NCBI GenBank assembly: GCA_034440615.1
Contig: JAOTOM010003822.1
Location: 62,001-126,000 of the forward strand
DNA length: 64,000 nt
Direction of reading: 5' to 3'
From: Ashinkailepas kermadecensis
Taxonomy: Eukaryota; Arthropoda; Thecostraca; Neolepadidae
Shown: in pieces, positions 13,232-26,029 of the stretch
How the letters are laid out: each line of letters opens with the position of its first letter
Position numbering within the stretch: position 1 is the stretch's first letter
Translations under genes and position numbers: made by a program
Notes under the pieces: generated by a model
Seen by the model: the letters and a program-made list of their open reading frames with translations, nothing else
Database searches by the model: none
Told to the model about the DNA's origin: nothing

Positions 13232-14960
13232 GGATATTTTCCCCACCATTACCGCATTTAGTGACCGAGCTGTGTGATCTTGGTATCGTTTGACATCTTG
13301 GTATTGTGTAGTATGTCGTAGTATGTGTAGGATTTTTCTTCAATCAGTGGCGTTTCCAGGCACCACTAAAAGAGAGCGCATAAAAGTCTTTGCATCATAT
13401 GACAGCCCTCCCCCGCTCCATATGTCTTTAATTTGTGTTCTGATATCGTAGCAGTGTCCGCATCACCATTGCTTGAATATCACATTGCGTATGGACGATT
13501 CCAGGCAAGAAAAATGGAAAGCATAGCTGGACCACGAATCTATCCTATGCCGCCATATTACGTCACATAAATTAACTCAATTCTCAATAGCTACGTCCTT
13601 CAGAACATTTTTACAGCATACATGGTCGTAGCCCGTCCCAGAAAGTAACCCAAGTGGTAATAACATACCAAATCAGACCATCCACGAACACTGATTCAGT
13701 TCACAAAAACAGAGTACATCCGTCATGGTGATATTTTTTTGGGTATTCTAAGTTGCAGTAATATCAAATCTTCATCACTTGCGGAAATAATTCAGCCCAG
13801 TTGATCACAAGTAAGATAAATTGGGAGAAAAACTGGATAGAAACCGCATGTGAAGTCCATATCAGGGGTGTAGCCTTGTATGCTTTTGGAAGGGCACTTG
13901 ACCGCCCGTCCCCAGTGTCGGCTTTGCCCTCCCAATAATTTCTACTTTTAACATGGGACCCCATGTGGTATGCCCACTCCGAATTCATTTACAGTGCACA
14001 TCAGCGAACACTGATTTGCAATGTGTCTTCTAAACACTTCCCAACATAATGTGGTCATAGGTGGATCCAGGAGACGAACTTTGAAGAAACGATTGATGTT
14101 TTTTTTAGCACGATATTTGCTGACGCTGCATAGAGTCAGGAAATATAATATTTCTTTGACGTTAGTACCAATTAAAAATCCTAGGTCTGGGTGCGAAAAA
14201 TCGCCCTCTGCATTACTATTTTCGGTCCTAAAAATCACATTCTTCCTTGAACACCCGGTCCGCGTCCTGTTAACGGACCAGCTAGTTTCGTCACCACACT
14301 ACTGATCGTAATGAATGGTATGAGAACGGCACTACCGCCTCATGTCGTACATCACCGGCACGCATTGCGCGTACTTCACCCGGCAGACGCAACATGACAA
14401 CTGGCGACATTCCCAATCCATTGATAGTTATGTAACGCCCGATAACGATATGTAGTTTGACGCCAAACAAAGGTGGAATTTTCCTATCAGACAACAATAC
14501 CATTCAGCAATAAATCTGTCATAAGTGTTTACACAGATTTCGACAAAAGTCAACTGTACCCACAGGCTATCACTCTCCTGATATCACATTGAAATGGTAT
14601 TCGAGAAGTACGCTTACATTGACTGTGACATAACTAATAACCGCTTTCGATGCATTCAATATGTCAGCAAACTAAATGCTAAAGGGCACACCTTACGGCC
14701 AGATACATGAAAAGTTATCGCCCTAAAAATGCATTGGGAGATTAGTATGGGCGTGGGGTTATTTATTTGCGTTGATTTCCTTACACAATTGGGTGTTCTG
14801 ATTCAATTAATTACGTTTCGAGTACAAAACAAAAAGATTTGTCAAAGTCGTGATTCCGGAAGTTGACGTACCCACGGCGTTTTTCCTTCATGGAAAAAGC
14901 CGCTGTCATCGAAATACAAATATGGGTCACATTTTGCAATTCTTGACGAATATCGCCGTA
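11719..14960. other. No gene seen; contains small repeats
   Basis: Contains a 46-bp duplication (11882-11975, sharing atcattctactactagatcc) and two copies of an interspersed repeat with the core aataattt(t)(a/c)acttttaa.atgggac (about 12070-12215 and 13870-13990). A TA microsatellite lies at 13179-13227. A cagtggcgtttccaggcacc terminus-like motif is near 13346. Confidence 0.6.
13179..13227. repeat. TA dinucleotide microsatellite
   Basis: About 24 uninterrupted TA units. Confidence 0.97.
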
Positions 14961-14965
14961 CACAT

Positions 14966-16935
14966 GAAGCCACGCCACGGTCCTTACATCATGAACCTAT
15001 TATCAGGATTGTATCGCCACGACACGGTCCGTACATCATGCACCTATTACCAGGATTGTATCGCCACGACACGGTCCGTACATCATGCACCTACTACCAG
15101 GATTGTATCGCCACGCCACGGTCCGTACATCATGCACCTACTACCAGGATTGTATCGCCACGCCACGGTTCGTACATCATGTACCTATTACCAGGATTGT
15201 ATCGCCACGCCACGGTCCGTACATCATGCACCTATTACCAGGATTGTATCGCCACGCCACGGTCCGTACATCATGTACCTATTACCAGGATTGTATCGCC
15301 ACGGCATGGTCCGTACATCATGCACCTATTACCAGGATTGTATCGCCACGACACGGTCCGTACATCATGTACCTATTACCAGGATTGTATCGCCACGCCA
15401 CGGTCCGTACATCATGAACCTATTACCAGGATTGTATCGCCACGACACGGTCCGTACATCATGCACCTATTACCAGGATTGTATCGCCACGACACGGTCC
15501 GTACATCATGCACCTATTACCAGGATTGTATCGCCACGACACGGTCCGTAGATCATGTACCTATTACCAGGATTGTATCGCCACGACACGGTCCGTACAT
15601 CATGTACCTATTACCAGGATTGTATCGCCACGACACGGTCTGTACATCATGTACCTATTACCAGGATTGTATCGCCACGACACGGTCCGTACATCATGTA
15701 CCTATTACCAGGATTGTATCGCCACGACACGGTCTGTACATCATGTACCTATTACCAGGATTGTATCGCCACGCCACGGTTCGTACATCATGTACCTATT
15801 ACCAGGATTGTATCGCCACGCCACGGTCCTGTACATCATGTACCTATTACCAGGATTGTATCGCCACGCCACGGTCTGTACATCATGTACCTATTACCAG
15901 GATTGTATCGCCACGCCACGGTTCGTACATCATGTACCTATTACCAGGATTGTATCGCCACGCCACGGTCTGTACATCATGTACCTATTACCAGGATTGT
16001 ATCGCCACGACACGGTCCGTACATCATGTACCTATTACCAGGATTGTATCTCCACGACACGGTCCGTACATCATGCACCTATTACCAGGATTGTATCGCC
16101 ACGACACGGTCCGTACATCATGTACCTATTACCAGGATTGTATCTCCACGACACGGTCCGTACATCATGCACCTATTACCAGGATTGTATCGCCACGCCA
16201 CGGTCCGTACATCATGTACCTATTACCAGGATTGTATCGCCAAGACACGGTCCGTACATCATGTACCTATTACCAGGATTGTATCTCCACGACACGGTCC
16301 GTACATCATGCACCTATTACCAGGATTGTATCGCCACGACACGGTCCGTACATCATGTACCTATTACCAGGATTGTATCGCCACGACACGGTCCGTACAT
16401 CATGCACCTACTACCAGGATTGTATCGCCACGCCACGGTCCGTACATCATGCACCTACTACCAGGATTGTATCGCCACGCCACGGTCCGTACATCATGTA
16501 CCTATTACCAGGATTGTATCGCCACGGCATGGTCCGTACATCATGTACCTATTACCAGGATTGTATCGCCACGACACGGTCCGTACATCATGCACCTATT
16601 ACCAGGATTGTATCGCCACGACACGGTCCGTACATCATGCACCTATTACCAGGATTGTATCGCCACGACACGGTCCGTACATCATGCACCTATTACCAGG
16701 ATTGTATCGCCACGACACGGTCCGTACATCATGTACCTATTACCAGGATTGTATCGCCACGCCACGGTCCGTACATCATGTACCTATTACCAGGATTGTA
16801 TCGCCACGCCACGGTCCGTACATCATGCACCTATTACCAGGATTGTATCGCCACGACACGGTCCGTAGATCATGTACCTATTATTAGGATTACATCGCTA
16901 CGGCACGGTCCGCAGAACATGTACCCATTATCAGG
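14966..16935 (+). repeat. 47-bp minisatellite, about 41 copies
   Basis: The unit is cctattaccaggattgtatc, gccacgacacggtccgtaca, tcatgca. Variation is concentrated at a few positions (cgaca/cgcca, tgcac/tgtac). The unit contains no stop triplet in any plus-strand frame. Because 47 is not divisible by 3, open frames cycle through all three readings and give a 694-codon frame (15038-17122) that I do not call as a gene. Confidence 0.97.
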
Positions 16936-17525
16936 ATTACAAATACTCGTAGAAATAAAGGTGAAATTTTGGTGCAATTGTAGTGAAGGTGATCTTTTGT
17001 CACCAACATTGAGAAAACGCAGGATTTTCTTGTCAATGGGAGACCATCACCACACAAATGGTGGACCAACGTCTACGAACCATTATCAGTATGCTGAGTT
17101 GGCAAATTATTCCTGCATATAGTCAGCATGCAGCGCTAAGTTAACAAGACCACAGAGCGGATTGGCGATAGGTCAGATTGCCCAAAACATATTCACATAA
17201 TTGACCTGCTGGCCCACTCGAGACCACCCTGGCTGCGCTCGCGCGAAGCTACCGTGCCGCAAGCGTGATCAGGCATCATACCTTTTCGTCAGACATTTTC
17301 TACCAACCGCTACAGTCCATCTGTGACAACTCGGAAGAGGAATCCCGAGTTTCCCTGCATAGGCGACGCGCCGCCGCGGATGATGGTACTGGTACATACC
17401 ACCAGATGCATAGCCTTGAATACCACCGCGAAACTCTTCCTCTAAATAAAGACTAAGAGTGCCTACTTCAAGAGAGATGGTGTGATGAAAGCTGAGAAAG
17501 CAACCAAAAATGGCAGAACTGATCC

Positions 17526-17683
17526 GGGGCGTCGGTAGCTCAGTGGTTAAGCTAAGCGTCTGGCACGTCAGAGTTACGGGGTTCGATTCCCCGCGATGTC
17601 CGCCCTTCCTGTCCAGGTGAGAGGCAGATGACGCCATATGGCCTCAGCTGCTGAGTGCGTCGTAAAGCCACGATCAAATCGGA
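17526..17683 (+). mobile_element. tRNA-derived SINE with target-site duplication
   Basis: The head is tRNA-like: an A-box (tagctcagtgg) and a B-box (ggttcgattcc) with a pairable acceptor stem (gggcgtc/gatgtcc), but the anticodon stem is imperfect. The body ends gtcgtaaagccacgatcaaa. It is flanked by a 12-bp direct repeat, cagaactgatcc (17514-17525) and cagaattgatcc (17684-17695), with one mismatch. The 3' end shares GTCGTAAA(A/G)CCA with the SINE at 45600-45765. Confidence 0.75.
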
Positions 17684-17867
17684 CAGAATTGATCCAATTC
17701 TTAGCGAAGATGGCATGACTTCAACCGCTGAAGTAAAGCAAGCTATTGTCTGTTGTCAACAGTTGTCAACAACGGTGACGATCGAGCCGGGTCGGGTCAG
17801 GTCCGGTCAGGTCGAGTCGTTCATGTGAACGCCATCCGTACACACATGAGAGTAGGCTTGCTTGGGC

Positions 17868-18025
17868 TCAGCCCTCGCTTGCAATTGCTATATGCACTGT
17901 CAGGACTCATGCAGCAGTGAAAACACTCGCTTTCACTCGCTTTCACAGCGAGGGCTTATCCCTCGCTCGTAATTACAATATGCACTGTGAGTACTCATGC
18001 AGCAGTGAAAACACTCGCAACTACG
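17868..18025 (+). repeat. Two-copy tandem duplication (about 90 bp)
   Basis: ccctcgctt/cg..aatt..atatgcactgt...actcatgcagcagtgaa is repeated at about 17873 and 17962, both ending aacactcgc. Confidence 0.85.
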
Positions 18026-18029
18026 TCCT

Positions 18030-21000
18030 TCGGCTGGTCTATCCACTAAGCCAACGCAAGCTATTCGGCAGCATTGGTTCCGGCAGTACACTCCGATGCC
18101 ATTCCAGTTGCTCATGCAGGTCAGAAGGGCGAGGTCCGGTCCCCAGGCTCGTGTGCGGGCATTTGTCCAGCGCACTCAACCACGCTCGAGCATATGCTGG
18201 GTGATGAACAGCAGATACGCCGCCAGTAGCTGGGTGAATGAGACGCATAGTGATTCGGTGGTAATTTTAATGACTGAAAGTAATTGGGTGCGGGGTTGCT
18301 GGGCGTGGGGCGTCTCCCCCAAACTTGACACCTCGTCGGCCACGCGCAGACCCACGACAATAACAACAACAAAAACGCGTTTAATTAGTCAGATGTGGCA
18401 TCTCGGACTACTTCCGTCGCCTTCCTACCGCTGACGACGGTCCCAATGCAACTCCAAATTGATTGGTGGCAACCCCGCCCCCGCACGCATCCGTCTCTCA
18501 ACATCCTCTCGAGTATCACGCCTCAGGGCCAAGCGCGCAGATCGGTTCAGGGCCTTGTATAATGCGGACCCGTGACCCGATCGCGCCAGCGTCGCCCAAT
18601 GCCGCACCATCAACTCGCTCGTTTCCGGGCTGACCATGGGGGCGCCAGGGTTTCGTATGCGAATTGAGCGAGTGGGGTGTGGGAGTTGATGATGAGACTG
18701 GATAGCTCGATAAAAACACCCCATTTCGTGGTCACGGTCGGTGAAGAAAATACTCTGCCCCACGCGGCCCGCATCAGTTCATAAAAAGCATCAAGGTCAG
18801 ACAAGGCAAACAGCGCGTACGAACAATTATCGACGGTGAACGACTTCTAGGTATGGAGATAAAAACGCGAACAATGCTATGCGGGCTAAAGGCGCAAGAG
18901 CGGATGCACGAAAGTTCAACAAGTTCAAGATCGTTTGGAACTAAAATGTCCAACAGCGAGCAGGAAGAGCAAGTCGGAGAGCTAATACGTTGATGTAAAG
19001 AAAAGTCAGAGAGAAAGTCACACAGACTCGCTTCAGAACCGTCATTGTGAGGCGTCTACCAATCTCAGTTAATATCACCGCTAATTATAGCCTTCGAGCG
19101 TGGGTGGTCAAGCACAATACGCTGGTACTGCGCCTCAAGATCACCGAAATGGGCTCGAACATCAGCGGCGGTATGTCTGGGCGGTCGGGAGACGGAGCCG
19201 ACGATCAGCCGGCGCTGCTGTCCGGCCGGACAAGGAACCACAGCGTCTCGAGCTTGCTGTGGGGATGGGCGTCACGGTCGTTGGCGATCTTGAGAGGCGT
19301 GACGCTGATACCGTCCCGTGCAAGCATCGCAACGCCGCCGTAGCTGCGACTGTCAGATTGGTCAGAGCGGAACAGCGCTCTGGTAACCGGGTATCACTAG
19401 TAGTCGGCTGGATGTGACCAGTTTCAACCATGTCTCGTACAGTGTAAAAAGATGGCAATTGCACTGGGACAGTTCGTCAGAGAGCTCAAAAAGCTTCGGC
19501 TAGAGGCTTTGAATATTCAGGTGGCCTATACGGGGGCCAGATCTGGCTGACTGCTGACAACAGTCCCGGTGTCGGCTGGCACCCTTGCTCCCTCGGCGAC
19601 GGACTCCTGGTGCACGTGTACCTCGCCTCGCGCGGCGGGCGCCGGTGTCGCTGACCGAGAACCGTAGATCACGTGATCCAGCGGAGATCACGTGACCGGT
19701 CGCAGAAGGTTTCAAGGTCACGCGGACCAGCGCCCGCGCGCCGGCGTTCGGCGTTCGGCGGGCGACGAACAGGCGTCATGAAAAGGACTAGGGTCTCAGC
19801 GACGGAGAGCAACACAATAAGGCGCATGCAGTCTCGATGAGTCGATAACAGCCACTTGCCGGTCATGCTGATGTAAGCTCCAAGGGCTGTGTCGGCACAC
19901 TTACTCGGGGTGAGTCAACCCCGCTCGAGCCAGCTAGGAGACCGTAGGCAGTATCGAAATCCTGATCGACGGTCGTCGCCGAACGTTCGAGCCGACAAGG
20001 GCACGTCAGTCGAGATGTTCATTCAACTAGGCTCACAGCATCCCCCATTCACACAGGATAGGCAGCCGGCGGCAGACGGGGCAGGCTGGGCGGCGCCGGC
20101 GCTGCCGCCGTCCCTCTGGTGCAGCTCGCAGGCAACTACTAGTTATGCAATGCACTAACATTAGCAAAGTAAATACTCGGACTGAGCAGGCTGTTAACCG
20201 CTGCTCCGAATGTGAAGTGACGCGAGAAGCTCGCCACGCAATAAAGAAAGGTAACTTGCAGAGGCGCAGCTAAGGGGGCTGCCGGAGACCCACACTCTTA
20301 TCAACCCAACATATACTAGACCAAACAAGACATTTTAATATCTTCAAGAGTTGAAACATGAAGTCTTCAGAGCGCGAAGCGCGCCGAATGCGGTCTCTAT
20401 TTCATTCCATTTTTCGGTCCCATCCTCAAGAAAATCATGGCCGCGCCCCTGGCAGCATGTCTGAAAATGAAATAATCGCGGAATGCGTCAACAACAACAA
20501 CAAACATTTTGAAAGCTTTACAGGATACTATAATTCACTACAATCCGCGTAACAGCTCAAAAGCATCCAAGATACAGGTCGACGGAGGCTAACAGGACAA
20601 CTAGCGCTGTCAATGGAAAATGTTCCACATACTGCTACGGGACCTGATTCCGATGGCCTCTTTATGAAATACTTGCCTGTGGGTTAAGGTAGGGAAAGGT
20701 TACACACAAAAGGTCATCCTATTGGGTAATAATATAGTTATTTAGCCATCTAGCAACTCCACACACATCCGAATGCGATTGAAATTACATGCGGACGTAT
20801 GCCCTACAAAATGGAAGCTTTCGTTATTGTAATAAGTATTTGTTAGCACATCCATTACTTTCTTTGACGTTAATACCACAAAAAGAAAAGGAAAAATCAT
20901 CCTTCCGTGCACTAAAACAGATGTTTAGCTCTCTTGTACTGCCAGCATCTTTGGGATTTAACCAAGCTAGATGCGGAATTCGGCATTGCAAGGCCTAAGC

Positions 21001-21900
21001 TTCCCTAACCATCCTGTCGTGTTTGTTTACGCAAATTCCCTATTTGCTTTAACCTTTGGGACATAATTGAAAAAACATCATGCTTTGTAGTAACGTTGAA
21101 CATAGCCGTTTGGCTACCTTACGTAAGGTAAAAGTTTTTTTCTCGAAAATGATTGGGGGAGAATGGCAAATAGGTTTTCATATCATTTCTTCCATATGTA
21201 AACTTACTTATGCATATTCATCGTAAAATTCCTCGCTTCAAATGTCCGTTGTCTGACATTAATTCACGATATTCCGTAGACCACTTGGCCACCGCCTCCG
21301 TGATTTTTCTGCTACACCATGCTGCACACTGGTGGAGCAACCCTCGAAAGGACCGGAACTCCTCCAAAGTTCGATTTAGACCCTTCAATACTGATGAACT
21401 TGAACATAAAATCATAAGGGACAGCGCAATCCCTCCCATGCGTTTTTAATAAATCAGACTTAGCATTGCTGGGCTGTATCAATAATTGCGCCGACGCTCC
21501 ACCGTTGATACTGCAGTTCTGCTTCACCTCCGTGTCAGCTACCCTGCCTGTACTTGCTCGCAGCAGAACGCCACTCGTCTGCTCACAAACTTTGACCGGA
21601 CAGGCAAACGGTGACGCTGGCGGGAGTTGAAGTCGGAGCGTGGGCACCTCGCTGGCGCAACGTCGAACTAGTGGTTTACCAACGTGCCGCTAGGGTACAG
21701 AGCAGGAAATGCGGCACCTTGTAGCAAAATGGAACAATAAACAGCAATCGCTGGAAGCCAGATGTCGGCGCAGAAGCGTTAAGACATAGGTGAAGACCTC
21801 TCGATATCTCAGAATGGGTCAAGCAGCATGAATTGCCCCTCACAGGCAAAACAATATCTAACCTAGAATAAAAAAGAGTTAGAAGGGACATAAAATCCCT
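18030..21900. other. No gene seen
   Basis: Mixed composition. 18050-18350, 18430-18760 and 19150-20130 are GC-rich with scattered overlapping frames on both strands and no recognisable motif. 20200-21900 is AT-rich noncoding sequence. Confidence 0.4.
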
Positions 21901-21904
21901 CCCT

Positions 21905-24900
21905 TGAGCGTCCGAGGAGCCCGCAAGTGCCCCCTGGGCCGCCGTGTGAAGGGTCCCTGAGCCGACGTGAAGAGGCCCTGGGCCGACCTGAAGGGTCCCT
22001 GGACAGACGTAAAAAGCCTCTGGACCAGCGGCGTAGCCAAGGGGGGAGGGGGCGAAGGGGGCGTCCGCCCCCTGGAGGATACGGAGGGGGCCCTCACTCG
22101 GCCCCTGGACAGACGAAAGGGGCCCCGGGCTGACGGAAAGCCTCTGGACCAGTGGCGTAGCCAAGGAGGGAGGGGGCGAAGGGGGCAGCCGCCCCCTGGA
22201 GGATACGGAGGGGGCCTTCATTCGGCCCCTGGACAGACGAAAGGGGCCCCGGGCTGACGGAAAGGGTCTCGGGCCGATGAAGACGGCCCGAGTCAACGGA
22301 TAATATCATCAAGAAGATGCTCAGGGCCCTTGGCTGGGCCAACATGAAGTGCTTCTAGATCGACGAAGGGGGCCCGGATAATTGTAAGGGCTCCCGGGCT
22401 GACGGACAAGGCCCGAGCCAATATGAAGTGTCCCTGGGCTGTCAGCGGACCCCAAGCCGAGAAAGGGCTCCTGACCAGATGGACAGGGCCCAAGCGTTTG
22501 AAAAGGGGACTCCGGCTTGCCAAAAATGCCTTGTGTCGTCAAAGAGGGCCCCTTAAACGACGGAGGGGGCCCTAATTGCCGGAGAGGACCCTGGACCGTC
22601 AGAAAGGGCCCTTGGGTGGGACGGATGAGGCCCCTAAGCCATACAAATGTCTCTGGCCTGATGGAGGGGGCACAAGCTGTTGAAAGAGGGCCTCCAGACT
22701 GACAGGGCCCTGGATCGCTAAGCAGGGCCCCTGTGTCAACGTAGAGGACCCCTAGCCAACGTAGAGGACCCCTAGCCAACGTAGAGGACCACAGGGTCCC
22801 TGGACCGGTAAGGGCCGGGACCGCACAGATAGAGGAAGCCCAAGATTTTGAAGATGGGACTCCGGCCGGACAGAGTGTCCTGAGCCGTGGAAGAGGGTCC
22901 CTGATCAGACGGATGGGCCTCGGGCCGGACAGAGTGCCCTGAGCCGTGGAAGAGGGTCCCTGATCAGACGGATGGGCCTCGGGCCGGACAGAGTGCCCTG
23001 AGCCGTGGAAGAGGGTCCCTGATCAGACGGATGGGCCTCGGGCCGGACAGAGTGCCCTGAGCCGTGGAAGAGGGTCCCTGATCAGACGGATGGGCCTCGG
23101 GCCGGACAGAGTGCCCTGAGCCGTGGAAGAGGGTCCCTGATCAGACGGATGGGCCTCGGGCCGGACAGAGTGCCCTGAGCCGTGGAAGAGGGTCCCTGAT
23201 CAGACGGATGGGCCTCGGGCCGGACAGAGTGCCCTGAGCCGTGGAAGAGGGTCCCTGATCAGACGGATGGGCCTCGGGCCGGACAGAGTGCCCTGAGCCG
23301 TGGAAGAGGGTCCCTGGTCAGACGGATGGGCCTCGGGCCGGACAGAGTGCCCTGAGCCGTGGAAGAGGGTCCCTGATCAGACGGATGGGCCTCGGGCCGG
23401 ACAGAGTGCCCTGAGCCGTGGAAGAGGGTCCCTGATCAGACGGATGGGCCTCGGGCCGGACAGAGTGCCCTGAGCCGTGGAAGAGGGTCCCTGATCAGAC
23501 GGATGGGCCTCGGGCCGGACAGAGTGCCCTGAGCCGTGGAAGAGGGTCCCTGATCAGACGGATGGGCCTCGGGCCGGACAGAGTGTCCTGAGCCGTGGAA
23601 GAGGGTCCCTGATCAGACGGATGGGCCTCGGGCCGGACAGAGTGTCCTGAGCCGTGGAAGAGGGTCCCTGATCAGACGGATGGGCCTCGGGCCGGACAGA
23701 GTGTCCTGAGCCGTGGAAGAGGGTCCCTGGTCAGACGGATGGGCCTCGGGCCGGACAGAGTGCCCTGAGCCGTGGAAGAGGGTCCCTGATCAGACGGACG
23801 GGCCTCGGGCCGGACAGAGTGCCCTGAGCCGTGGAAGAGGGTCCCTGATCAGACGGATGGGCCTCCGGCCGGACAGAGTGCCCTGAGCCGTGGAAGAGGG
23901 TCCCTGATCAGACGGATGGGCCTCGGGCCGGACAGAGTGCCCTGAGCCGTGGAAGAGGGTCCCTGATCAGACGGATGGGACTCCGGCCGGACAGAGTGTC
24001 CTGAGCCGTGGAAGAGGGTCCCTGATCAGACGGATGGGACTCCGGCCGGACAGAGTGCCCTGAGCCGTGGAAGAGGGTCCCTGATCAGACGGATGGGCCT
24101 CGGGCCGGACAGAGTGCCCTGAGCCGTGGAAGAGGGTCCCTGATCAGACGGATGGGCCTCGGGCCGGACAGAGTGCCCTGAGCCGTGGAAGAGGGTCCCT
24201 GATCAGACGGATGGGCCTCGGGCCGGACAGAGTGCCCTGAGCCGTGGAAGAGGGTCCCTGATCAGACGGATGGGCCTCGGGCCGGACAGAGTGTCCTGAG
24301 CCGTGGAAGAGGGTCCCTGATCAGACGGATGGGCCTCGGGCCGGACAGAGTGCCCTGAGCCGTGGAAGAGGGTCCCTGATCAGACGGATGGGCCTCGGGC
24401 CGGACAGAGTGCCCTGAGCCGTGGAAGAGGGTCCCTGATCAGACGGATGGGCCTCGGGCCGGACAGAGTGCCCTGAGCCGTGGAAGAGGGTCCCTGGTCA
24501 GACGGATGGGCCTCGGGCCGGACAGAGTGCCCTGAGCCGTGGAAGAGGGTCCCTGATCAGACGGATGGGCCTCGGGCCGGACAGAGTGTCCTGAGCCGTG
24601 GAAGAGGGTCCCTGATCAGACGGATGGGCCTCGGGCCGGACAGAGTGCCCTGAGCCGTGGAAGAGGGTCCCTGATCAGACGGATGGGCCTCGGGCCGGAC
24701 AGAGTGCCCTGAGCCGTGGAAGAGGGTCCCTGATCAGACGGATGGGCCTCGGGCCGGACAGAGTGCCCTGAGCCGTGGAAGAGGGTCCCTGATCAGACGG
24801 ACGGGCCTCGGGCCGGACAGAGTGTCCTGAGCCGTGGAAGAGGGTCCCTGATCAGACGGATGGGCCTCGGGCCGGACAGAGTGCCCTGAGCCGTGGAAGA

Positions 24901-25840
24901 GGGTCCCTGATCAGACGGATGGGCCTCGGGCCGGACAGAGTGCCCTGAGCCGTGGAAGAGGGTCCCTGATCAGACGGATGGGCCTCGGGCCGGACAGAGT
25001 GCCCTGAGCCGTGGAAGAGGGTCCCTGATCAGACGGATGGGCCTCGGGCCGGACAGAGTGCCCTGAGCCGTGGAAGAGGGTCCCTGATCAGACGGATGGG
25101 CCTCGGGCCGGACGTGCAGAGGCACGTGAAGAGAGTGCAGAGCCCTTGAAGCTAGAAAGACTGTGAGGGACTCGGAATGGTCCCTAACAGCTGGAGAAGA
25201 TCCCTGACGATCGGAATTGGTCACTGAGCGCTAGAGAGAGGACTGGACTGGGATGCCTGAGAGGCTTGGAAGGGTCCCTATGAGAAGAACAGGGCCCCTT
25301 GAGATCCAAAGAGAGTCCCGAAGGGCTAGCGATGGCTGTGAGGAATACTGAGGGCCAGTTCCAGAGTTCGAATGTCAATGGTAGCCCGCAAGGCCATCGA
25401 GGACTGGGGGCTCCTGAGAGCTGGAGCGGACCGGACTGTGATGCTCTCGAGGTTTTGGAGGAATACAGAGGGATGAACAGAGCTACCTAAGAGCTAAGGA
25501 GAGTTCGAAGAGCTGGCGATGTTTCCTAGAAATTGTGAGGCCTGTCTCAGAGCTGGATGATTCCCCTGAAAGTTAGACAGGTTTGTCGAGGACTGGGAAT
25601 GGTCCATGTAAGATGGATAGGGCACCTGACGGATGAATAGGTCCCCTAGGAGTCAGAGAGAACTGACTGGACTTGAATGTTCTTGAGCTTTGGGATGGGC
25701 ACTTGAGGCATCGAAGCTCTCTTAAAGCTAAGAGAGTCCTTGGGAACTGACGAGGGGTGCGAGGAACACTGACGGCCAGCCTTAGAGATAATATATCTTT
25801 GAGAGCCACAAATGCCGCCAAGGACTGTGAAGGTCACCCA
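21905..25840 (+). repeat. Hierarchical GC-rich array: degenerate ~20-bp units with an amplified 59-bp core
   Basis: The whole stretch is built from degenerate units of about 20 bp of the form g.c.gacg.a.agggtccct. Between about 22850 and 25110 a 59-bp higher-order unit (itself three such subunits: gccggacagagtgccctga, gccgtggaagagggtccctg a, tcagacggatgggcctcgg) is tandemly repeated about 38 times with very little divergence. Two cag(t/c)ggcgtagccaagg insert-like motifs lie at about 22025 and 22150. No coding function. Confidence 0.93.
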
Positions 25841-26029
25841 CGAGAATACAGACACAGTTGCATAAATAAGCAATGGCAAACACCAGCCACGCATAGATAG
25901 TTAGCAACAGGAAGCGTTTTCTTACAAGCAGGGGCATCACAAATAGTAGCACTGTAGTCAGACGACCTCGTCATACAAAGCAGATGAAAATAATAAATGA
26001 GATAATTCGGAAAATGTAGTATGTGTTGG

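Noticed and set aside
15038..17122. 694-codon open frame in the 47-bp array
   Set aside because: Entirely produced by a stop-free tandem unit; all three frames are open and the peptide merely cycles through the same 47-bp readings.
17526..17600. Functional tRNA gene
   Set aside because: The anticodon stem does not form properly and the sequence continues into a SINE body flanked by a target duplication.
21905..25110. CRISPR array
   Set aside because: Units are contiguous tandem copies without unique spacers, in an animal genome context.
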